From Mycolicibacter terrae (GTDB taxonomy: Bacteria > Actinomycetota > Actinomycetes > Mycobacteriales > Mycobacteriaceae), in NCBI RefSeq assembly GCF_010727125.1, contig NZ_AP022564.1, positions 1,364,001-1,428,000 of the forward strand: 64,000 nt of DNA, written 5' to 3'. A program made the position numbers and the translations under genes. Shown piece after piece: positions 58,172-64,000 of this stretch. The stretch's first letter is position 1, and every line of letters starts with the position of its first letter. The notes under the pieces are model-generated. The model worked only from the letters and a program-made list of their open reading frames with translations. It made no database searches and was not told where the DNA came from.

Positions 58172-59367
58172 GTCGCCTCCATGGTGTGGCGCGCGCGTTG
58201 CAGCGCGGCATCGATGAGATCGGCTGCGGCACCGGTGTAGTCACTCCGCGGCGTACCCCCGGTCAACTCAGCCATCGTGCGCTGCTCTGCGATCAGGTCA
58301 CCGGCGGCGGCCAGGTTCGCCGCGGCGCGTTCGGTGTCGATGACCAGTCCGGTGAGCAGTTCGGTTGTCTGCGCTGCGGCCGCCAGGGCCCGACGGGCCA
58401 GGGTCCGCAGGGCGGCCCATTCGGCGTGCCACCCGCCGTCGGAGCGCTCGTCGATACCGGCAGCCGATGCGGCGTGCAAAATGGCAGCCAGCGACGGCGC
58501 TACCGATGCGGTACGGCGGATCAGGATGGATAACACCGGATTGTTCTTGTGCGGCATCGTCGATGAACCACCGCCGCGGCCCTCGGCCAGTTCGCCGATC
58601 TCGGGCCTGCTGCTGGCCGCGACGTCATTGGCGATGTGGGCCCAGGCATCGCAGCATGTCACCAACGCGTCGCCGGTGCGGGTTATGACCGACCGGGTGG
58701 TGTGCCACGGCGGGCTGTCGGCGAGACCGAGCACCGCGGCCAGCCGTCCGGACAGGGTGATCGCGCCGGCGGGCGAGCCGGACAACTCGGTGGCAGCGGC
58801 CATCGTTCCCGCGGCGCCGCCGGCCTGCACCGGAGGTTCTGGCAGTGCGGCGACGCAGTCGGCTCCGTCCAGAATCCCGGTGAGCCAGTGTGCAATCTTC
58901 ATGCCGACCGTTGTGGGCAACGCGGGCTGGGTCAGGGTGCGAGCAAGCATGGGGTCGTCACGATGGGTTTCGGCCAGCGTGGCCAAGGTATGGACCTGGG
59001 TGCCCAGTTCGCTGCGGATTCGGTCCAGCGCCTCGCGCAGGCAGAGCAGCAGTGCGGTGTCGACGACGTCCTGGCTGGTCAGTCCGCGGTGCAGCCAGCG
59101 CGCAGGTTCTCCGCCGGTGCGCTCACGCAGCAATTCCAGCATGCCGGGTACCGGGTTGCCGGTCGCCTCTGCCGCTACGGCCACCGCTTCCACGTCAGCT
59201 TCCGAGAGCGCCGCAGTCAGGTCGGCCCGCGCCGAAGCGGGTGCGATGCCGGCGTCGACGAGCACACTGAGCCAAGCGGTTTCGACCCGAACCATGGCGG
59301 CCAGATACGCCGCGTCGCTGAAGATCTGCCCCGCCCGGTGGTCGCCGGGCCACAACAGGTCGGTCAT
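58168..59367 (-). CDS. pcaB: 3-carboxy-cis,cis-muconate cycloisomerase
   Basis: A 399-residue fumarase/aspartase-superfamily enzyme forming 4-carboxymuconolactone. The superfamily signature is GGGSSTMPHKNNPVLSILIR. Upstream are HRGLTSQDVVDTALLLCLRE and ARTLTQPALPTTVGMKIAHW. The length fits the shorter bacterial PcaB type. ATG 59367 overlaps the pcaG stop. Next step in order after PcaHG. Confidence 0.92.
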   Translation of the reverse strand: MTDLLWPGDHRAGQIFSDAAYLAAMVRVETAWLSVLVDAGIAPASARADLTAALSEADVEAVAVAAEATGNPVPGMLELLRERTGGEPARWLHRGLTSQDVVDTALLLCLREALDRIRSELGTQVHTLATLAETHRDDPMLARTLTQPALPTTVGMKIAHWLTGILDGADCVAALPEPPVQAGGAAGTMAAATELSGSPAGAITLSGRLAAVLGLADSPPWHTTRSVITRTGDALVTCCDAWAHIANDVAASSRPEIGELAEGRGGGSSTMPHKNNPVLSILIRRTASVAPSLAAILHAASAAGIDERSDGGWHAEWAALRTLARRALAAAAQTTELLTGLVIDTERAAANLAAAGDLIAEQRTMAELTGGTPRSDYTGAAADLIDAALQRARHTMEAT

Positions 59368-59915
59368 GGTTGCCCCCGGTAGCGCAGGAATACCGTCTCG
59401 TGGGTGCCCTGCAGCCTGATGTCGAAGCGGAGGCCGTGCTCGTCGGGCACCGCGATCAGCGTATGGCGGCGGTCAGCAGGCACGGAAACCAACAGTCGGT
59501 CCGCGTCGAGCTGATCGCACGGTAGATAGGCGCGGGTGAACAGCCGGTTCAGCAGGCCGCGCGCGAACACGGTGACGGCGATGAACGGTGCCGACTGGCG
59601 GGCCGCTCCAGGTCTCACCGTGGTGAAACTGTAATGGCCGGCGGCATCGGTCGCGGCGCGTCCCCAGCCGGGGAAGGTATCGCCGTCACGGCGAAGGGAA
59701 CTGGACGTCGGCACGGCCCCGTCCGCATCGGCCTGCCAGATCTCCAGCAGCGCATCGGGAACGGGCGCCGCGGCCCCGTCGGTGACGGTGCCGTGCAGCT
59801 GGACGGCACCCGGTGAGCCAGGGGGCACGAGTTCGTCGCCGCGGTCGAACGGCAGGGCATAGCCGAAGAACGGACCGATGGTCTGCCCCGGGGTGGCCGT
59901 CAGCTCGGTCATCAT
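59364..59915 (-). CDS. pcaG: protocatechuate 3,4-dioxygenase alpha subunit
   Basis: A 183-residue intradiol dioxygenase subunit. TPGQTIGPFFGYALPFDRGD is the hallmark start, and the beta-sandwich includes LLEIWQADADGAVP and GHYSFTTVRPGA. The alpha subunit lacks the iron ligands and completes the substrate pocket. ATG 59915 overlaps the pcaH stop as ATGA; the next ATG (59912) follows at once. Confidence 0.92.
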   Translation of the reverse strand: MMTELTATPGQTIGPFFGYALPFDRGDELVPPGSPGAVQLHGTVTDGAAAPVPDALLEIWQADADGAVPTSSSLRRDGDTFPGWGRAATDAAGHYSFTTVRPGAARQSAPFIAVTVFARGLLNRLFTRAYLPCDQLDADRLLVSVPADRRHTLIAVPDEHGLRFDIRLQGTHETVFLRYRGQP

Positions 59916-60655
59916 GGTTCCTCGACGGGCGTTGCGGCCGGGCCGGTGAGCACCACGTCCCAGCGGTAGCCGGTGGCCCATTCGTGACTGGTGATGGCGT
60001 GGTCGTAGACCGCGATGAGCCGGTCGCGGGCCTTCTGGTCCGTAATCGACTGATAGATCGGGTCCAACGCCAACAACGGGTCGCCCGGGAAGTACATCTG
60101 AGTGATCAGTCGTTGCGTGAAATCACTTCCGAACAACGAAAAATGGATGTGCGCGGGACGCCAGGCGTTGTGGTGGTTGCGCCAGGGGTACGGGCCGGGT
60201 TTGATCGTCGTGAACCGGTAGAACCCGTCGTCGTCGGTGAGGCACCGCCCCGCACCGGTGAAATTGGGGTCCAGCGGTGCGGGATGCTGATCCCCCTGGT
60301 GGACGTAGCGCCCGCTGGCGTTGGCCTGCCAGATCTCGACGAGCTGCCGGCGTACCGGCCGGCCGTCACCGTCGAGGATCCGTCCGGTCACCACGGTGCG
60401 TTCGCCGATCGGCGGGCCGGCGTGCTGAACCGTCAGGTCTGCGTCGAGGGGAGCGACGTCGTACTCACCGAAACAGGGTGCCCGTAGTTCGACCGCCTCT
60501 GGGTCTGCCAGGTGCAGTGCACTTTTGGGATGGCGAAGCACGCTGCTGCGGTACGGCGGAAAGTCCAGTTTCGGCTGGCTTTCGGCACTGCCCGCCCGCC
60601 GGCACTCGGACTGGATCGCCGCGATCTCGGCGCTGATCTCCGCCTGGCCGGTCAT
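59912..60655 (-). CDS. pcaH: protocatechuate 3,4-dioxygenase beta subunit
   Basis: A 247-residue catalytic subunit that opens the ring of protocatechuate to 3-carboxymuconate. The Fe(III) ligands can be placed: Tyr in NASGRYVHQGD, Tyr in KPGPYPWRN, and the two His in WRPAHIHFSLFG. LVEIWQANASGRY is the intradiol signature. It overlaps both neighbours by four bases. Its presence defines the operon's central intermediate as protocatechuate. Confidence 0.94.
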   Translation of the reverse strand: MTGQAEISAEIAAIQSECRRAGSAESQPKLDFPPYRSSVLRHPKSALHLADPEAVELRAPCFGEYDVAPLDADLTVQHAGPPIGERTVVTGRILDGDGRPVRRQLVEIWQANASGRYVHQGDQHPAPLDPNFTGAGRCLTDDDGFYRFTTIKPGPYPWRNHHNAWRPAHIHFSLFGSDFTQRLITQMYFPGDPLLALDPIYQSITDQKARDRLIAVYDHAITSHEWATGYRWDVVLTGPAATPVEEP

Positions 60656-61380
60656 CGGTGCTCCAGGCGGGCCAGTTCATGGCGCCAGGCGGCAGCTTCG
60701 GTGAAGGAGGGCCCGAGGTCGGGCAGATCCGTCCAATCCGACTCGCCGATCGGCTTGCAGGTGCCGCCCGCGGAGCGGACCCGCAGTGACATCGAAGCCA
60801 ATCGGTCGAGGCTTATCGCCTGCAGGACGGCCTGGGCAACCGTGGCAGCGGCACTGGTGATCCCATGGCCGCGACAGATCACCACCGGCCTGCCCGCCAT
60901 GGCGGCGACCATCTCTTTTCCGAGCTCAGCGGTGCGGATCAGCACCGCCCTCTCGTACACCGGGACACCACGACGCGCCAGCCATGCGCCGGGAATGTCG
61001 AAGGCGCCGTAGAGGGGTTCGATCGCGATACCGGCGAGGTCGGCCGACACGACGGCCGGCGGATGCAGGTGTGCCACCGCCCGGTACTCGGGATGTGCCA
61101 GCAGCGTCTCGACGTGAATCGGCAACTCGTTGGGGACCCGGTATCCGTCTAATTCGCCCTCGATGCCCGGTGTTCCGTCGAAGCGGATGAGCCGGATGTC
61201 ATCGGGACGAGTGAATGCCACCCCGTTGTCAGAGTCGCTGCGACACCTGATCAGTAGGTGTTCTTCGTCGATCCGGGCACTGATGTGGCCGAGCATTCCG
61301 TCAACCAGGTTACGGGCCGCGGCGACTCGGCACGCCTGGGCGACCTCGGCCCGCAATGTCGCCAACTCGTCTCGGTTCAC
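60652..61380 (-). CDS. class II aldolase/adducin family protein, probable dihydroxyphthalate-type decarboxylase
   Basis: A 242-residue class II aldolase-fold enzyme. The metal-binding HxH is in VAHLHPPAVVSADLAG and a third His in VVICRGHGITSAAATVA; GHISARIDEEHLLIR holds the phosphate/carboxylate loop. Fuculose aldolase is one option, but in actinobacterial phthalate operons a member of this fold (PhtC) decarboxylates 3,4-dihydroxyphthalate to protocatechuate. Position between the dihydrodiol dehydrogenase and pcaH fits that job exactly. The identification is inference from context. It starts at GTG 61380, three bases after the SDR stop. Confidence 0.75.
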   Translation of the reverse strand: MNRDELATLRAEVAQACRVAAARNLVDGMLGHISARIDEEHLLIRCRSDSDNGVAFTRPDDIRLIRFDGTPGIEGELDGYRVPNELPIHVETLLAHPEYRAVAHLHPPAVVSADLAGIAIEPLYGAFDIPGAWLARRGVPVYERAVLIRTAELGKEMVAAMAGRPVVICRGHGITSAAATVAQAVLQAISLDRLASMSLRVRSAGGTCKPIGESDWTDLPDLGPSFTEAAAWRHELARLEHR

Positions 61381-61383
61381 GTC

Positions 61384-62199
61384 TCAACCCCTCGACTGCG
61401 GGGAGGGGCTTGCCGCCCCCATTACCGATCCGCCGTCGGGATGGGTACTGGTGGCGGTGATCCCGCGGGACCGGTCTGAGGCCAAGAAGACGTAGCTCCA
61501 CGCGTGGTCCGGTGGCGTGAGCGCGACATTCAGTGGGGTGCGTGCTGCAAGATCGCGAGCACGGTCGGGGGCGTCGTCCAGGCGCACATCGCCGAGCGAC
61601 AGGTTGTGCAGGCCGCGCAGGTCGGTGTTCAGGGTTCCGCCCGGCGCGACGCCATTGACCCGGATGTGCGGGGCGAGTTCATAGGCGAGAGTGCTGACCA
61701 GACCGCGAACCGCGAACTTCGACGCGACGTAGAGCACGCCGCCTCGGCCCGGATAGAACGAGGACGCGGACTCGGTGAGGACGATGGAGGAGCCCTTTTG
61801 GGCTCGTAGGGCCGGCACAGCGGCTTTCACCGACTGGAGATGGCTCAACACGTTTGTCTTGAACATCTCGTCGAAGGCCGGCCCCAGCTCATCGGTGGAG
61901 ATGTCCGTGATGCCCTTGTAGAAATCGAAGATCCCGACGCAGTTGACCAATGTGTCCAGGCCGCCGAAAGCCGCTACGGCGGCTGCGACGGCGCGCTCGT
62001 TCGCGTCGGCCGTCGTGGCGTCTCCCTGGCTCACCGGAACCCCCGGTAATTGACTCTTTAGCAGTGCGCATTTCGCACGATCGTGTTCCAATACCGCGAC
62101 CTGCGCGCCCTCTTCGAGGTATGCGTCGACGACCGCCCGGCCGATGCCCGAGCCGGCGCCGACGACCAGCGCCCGTTTGCCGTCGAGCCATCGCGTCAT
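61384..62199 (-). CDS. cis-dihydrodiol dehydrogenase (BphB-like SDR)
   Basis: A 271-residue SDR. GKRALVVGAGSGIGRAVVDA binds NAD and LVNCVGIFDFYKGITDIS resembles the BphB/HcaB dihydrodiol dehydrogenases. The catalytic serine lies in VLTESASSFYPGRGG, and the tyrosine and lysine in LYVASKFAVRGL. It would rearomatise the dihydrodiol made by the dioxygenase. ATG 62199 overlaps the stop of the 86-residue protein as ATGA; longer starts only add residues antisense to other frames. Confidence 0.86.
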   Translation of the reverse strand: MTRWLDGKRALVVGAGSGIGRAVVDAYLEEGAQVAVLEHDRAKCALLKSQLPGVPVSQGDATTADANERAVAAAVAAFGGLDTLVNCVGIFDFYKGITDISTDELGPAFDEMFKTNVLSHLQSVKAAVPALRAQKGSSIVLTESASSFYPGRGGVLYVASKFAVRGLVSTLAYELAPHIRVNGVAPGGTLNTDLRGLHNLSLGDVRLDDAPDRARDLAARTPLNVALTPPDHAWSYVFLASDRSRGITATSTHPDGGSVMGAASPSPQSRG

Positions 62200-62456
62200 G
62201 GCAGTTCGCTGTCGTCGGACAGGAGTGGTTGATGCATGTTGCCGACCATCGCTGCCAGCGTATAGGCGTTCTGCCACGTCAAGGCTTCGATCTCCAGGGC
62301 GTCGAGACTGATCCACTGTCCCGACTTCGGTGATGTGACGAGCAGCCGCGAACCGTTGCGGGTGTCGACCCGGCGCACGGTCACCTCGGTGAATTCGTTG
62401 GCAATCGTGATGGTTTCGCCCACCGAGCGGGCGATGAGGTCGTCGAGTTCGCTCAC
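62196..62456 (-). CDS. 86-residue protein of unknown function in the dioxygenase operon
   Basis: It starts at GTG 62456, overlapping the beta-subunit stop (GTGA), and ends overlapping the SDR start (ATGA), so it is tightly coupled. The sequence is soluble and beta-rich: ANEFTEVTVRRVDTRNGSRL, LVTSPKSGQWISLDALEIEA and LTWQNAYTLAAMVGNMH. There is no cysteine cluster, so it is not a ferredoxin, and no Rossmann motif. Similar short proteins in actinobacterial ring-hydroxylating clusters have sometimes been labelled dihydrodiol dehydrogenase, which the sequence does not support. A structural or assembly partner of the dioxygenase is possible. Confidence 0.75.
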   Translation of the reverse strand: MSELDDLIARSVGETITIANEFTEVTVRRVDTRNGSRLLVTSPKSGQWISLDALEIEALTWQNAYTLAAMVGNMHQPLLSDDSELP

Positions 62457-63079
62457 AGGAAAACCGCCAGGTTCTGCATCCGGAGAACCGACTCGTCGAG
62501 ATGGATCGTGCGGCGCGCCAGCTTCCATCCCTGGTCGGTCAGGCGTAGCAGATCCTCCCGGCCGCAGGAGACCAGGGCGGCCTCGTTCACGTCGCCGCGG
62601 CTGCGGAAGAGCAACTCCGCCGACTCGACGATAAGGTGCGCGTCGTCGTCGCAGGCGAAGGTGCGGACATTGGTGATGTGATGGCGCAGCCGCGACGGGG
62701 GGTCTTCGGTCCACGCGTGTTCGGTTTGAAAGCGCGCGACGCGGCGGTTCAGGGAGTACTTGTTCTCGTCGAAGTGGGCCATACCGGGAGAGGTGTCGTA
62801 CCCAGCACCTGAGGCGGTGGTCACCCGGACGGGCATGAAGTAGTGGATGTCCTCGGTGAGAGTGTCGAGCCATTCCGCGTATCGCTGCGCGTCGAGCAGA
62901 TAGGCCTCATCGACCAAGAACTGATGTGCCTGCAGATGCCGGGTGTCGTTGAACGGCAGGGGATTACCGGTGCGGACCTGCTGGGGCGCATGCCCACCCA
63001 GTACCGCCAGCTCCCAGGGGCCGCCGGCACCTTTGGGCCGTGGAAAACCTGCACGCGTGCTCTTCTCGGCGGACGTCAT
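62453..63079 (-). CDS. aromatic-ring-hydroxylating dioxygenase beta subunit
   Basis: A 208-residue subunit of the SnoaL-like fold. FLVDEAYLLDAQRYAEWLDT and LTEDIHYFMPVRVT are typical, then FDENKYSLNRRVARFQTEHA, WTEDPPSRLRHHITNVRTF and the basic/aromatic end LARRTIHLDESVLRMQNLAVFL. It has a structural role in the alpha3beta3 oxygenase. ATG 63079 overlaps the alpha-subunit stop as ATGA. Confidence 0.9.
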   Translation of the reverse strand: MTSAEKSTRAGFPRPKGAGGPWELAVLGGHAPQQVRTGNPLPFNDTRHLQAHQFLVDEAYLLDAQRYAEWLDTLTEDIHYFMPVRVTTASGAGYDTSPGMAHFDENKYSLNRRVARFQTEHAWTEDPPSRLRHHITNVRTFACDDDAHLIVESAELLFRSRGDVNEAALVSCGREDLLRLTDQGWKLARRTIHLDESVLRMQNLAVFL

Positions 63080-64000
63080 GCCTGCGCCTCCTTGAAGGCC
63101 GCCTCGCATTCAGAAGTGCCGTTGGTCTGCACAAGGGGGGTGATTCCGTTGAGTTGCGTACCCATCGCGGCCGCGGCCGCCGCCACCGGAGGCATCTGCA
63201 GGTGATCGGCCCACATCCGAAGTATGGCGCGCTGATTGTTCTCGTTATAGCCGACCTGAGCGGTTCCCGGTCCATGGAATTGCTCCGGTGGCAACGCATT
63301 GACCACCGGAGTGTCGTCGGCGAGCAGGCCCATCCGGCTGTTGAGCAGGAGCTGACGGGCCATGGATCCGGCAGCCGTGTTGGTCAGCGACACCCAGTTC
63401 TCCACGTCATCCTGCTCGAACATGCCCGTGGAGCCGAAGCACATCAGGTAGGCCTTGTAGGAGTCCTTCTTGAACTGCTCGGGAGCCGCCGCGTCGACCG
63501 CGAACCAGGAGTACACCTCGGTTTCGTTCTCGCTGATCGGTTGCCAGGTGCGAATCGATATGAACGGCAACACATCATCGCTGTCTTGGATCTTCGGCCA
63601 GTTGTGCACCAGGCTCATGTTCGGGAAACAGGAGGCCGCCGAGATCATGAAGCCGTCGTCACCGACCACGCGCAGGTGCTCGGGTGACCACACATTTCTG
63701 ATCCGGTCGATCATCTCGTCGGGGTAGCCGACATAGCGCATCCGTTCCTCGAAGGTGCCCGGCGGCAACTTGTATGTCGTGCCTCCTCCGCACGTCGCCC
63801 AGTACGTCGCGCCGTCTTTGCGCTTCTGCGCCTTCGGTTCCCGAAACAACCCGATATCGACGACCGAGGCATGAGTATGCGGTGTGTGGTACATGTCGCC
63901 GGCGAAGTTCTCCACGCCGATCTTCCAGTTGGCCTTGATACGCCACCGTTGCGGGCCGCGCACCTCCAGGCCGCTTCGGCTCTGCTTGGTGTAGAAGTCG
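63076..64000 (-). CDS. aromatic-ring-hydroxylating dioxygenase alpha subunit (C-terminal part)
   Basis: The frame is open to the right edge, so the Rieske [2Fe-2S] domain and start lie outside; about 307 residues are visible. The mononuclear iron site is in NWKIGVENFAGDMYHTPHTH, with the bridging Asp and the two His in the D-x2-H-x4-H arrangement; the third ligand is probably the Asp in MFEQDDVENW. It hydroxylates an aromatic ring to a cis-dihydrodiol. Context suggests a phthalate-like substrate. Ferredoxin and reductase genes are not in the window. Confidence 0.9.
   Translation of the reverse strand, partial: DFYTKQSRSGLEVRGPQRWRIKANWKIGVENFAGDMYHTPHTHASVVDIGLFREPKAQKRKDGATYWATCGGGTTYKLPPGTFEERMRYVGYPDEMIDRIRNVWSPEHLRVVGDDGFMISAASCFPNMSLVHNWPKIQDSDDVLPFISIRTWQPISENETEVYSWFAVDAAAPEQFKKDSYKAYLMCFGSTGMFEQDDVENWVSLTNTAAGSMARQLLLNSRMGLLADDTPVVNALPPEQFHGPGTAQVGYNENNQRAILRMWADHLQMPPVAAAAAAMGTQLNGITPLVQTNGTSECEAAFKEAQA

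Overview
The window is a GC-rich actinobacterial chromosome segment, almost certainly from a Mycobacterium in the broad sense. From memory of M. tuberculosis H37Rv, the backbone follows the order Rv3038c to Rv2995c: the methylglucose lipopolysaccharide (MGLP) genes (methyltransferases, GH57 enzyme, glycosyltransferase, acyltransferase), etfBA (fixAB), a GNAT/PlsC acyltransferase pair, a cysteine desulfurase with mnmA, lpqA, a MetE-like protein, ligA, an ACT protein, gatCA, pfkA, gatB, lppZ, doxX, cfp6, ilvB-ilvN-ilvC, serA and leuB. Many proteins match the length of their M. tuberculosis counterparts. Mycobacterial traits also include frequent GTG starts, ATGA/GTGA gene overlaps, F420/PPOX-type enzymes, an MMPL transporter and a GjpA-like porin.

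Layout. 1-4995: methyltransferases, a secreted DUF3298-like protein, a PQQ-propeller lipoprotein and a hexapeptide acyltransferase. 5000-17688: about 12.7 kb of accessory genes inside the MGLP neighbourhood. They include an FAD oxidoreductase with a PPOX protein, an LCM-type methyltransferase, an LLM flavoenzyme, an aldehyde dehydrogenase with an esterase, two divergent TetR paralogues, a Baeyer-Villiger-type monooxygenase, and a Zn alcohol dehydrogenase coupled to an MMPL protein. Two near-identical 18-bp operator-like sites lie before the LLM/ALDH pair and before the monooxygenase, which suggests one regulon for ketone/alcohol oxidation. 17697-23357: the remaining MGLP genes and etfBA. 23368-28431: a large LuxR (LAL) regulator and three redox genes. 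28533-39741: acyltransferase pair, desulfurase/mnmA, VOC, lpqA, MetE-like, MmcQ, ligA, ACT, gatCA. 39832-41802: a damaged pfkA running tail-to-tail into a DUF2237 gene, then tenA. 41826-49118: gatB, a GjpA-like porin, lppZ, doxX, cfp6, and a TetR/metal-dependent hydrolase pair. 49136-55666: ilvBNC with a visible attenuator (leader peptide MDNGMLVVAPCALVVA), then serA-leuB. 55678-64000: one minus-strand operon holding an aromatic-ring dioxygenase (both subunits, alpha cut by the edge), an 86-residue unknown protein, a dihydrodiol dehydrogenase, a class II aldolase-type decarboxylase and pcaH-G-B-L-I-J. This fits conversion of a phthalate-like aromatic acid to protocatechuate and on to 3-oxoadipyl-CoA.

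The most unusual observations are the pfkA/DUF2237 junction near 40672-40735, the shared operator tying the monooxygenase module together, the aromatic operon with its small unknown protein, and several unexplained inverted repeats. No tRNA, rRNA, CRISPR array or insertion sequence was recognised. All family assignments come from reading motifs and from memory; no database search was run.
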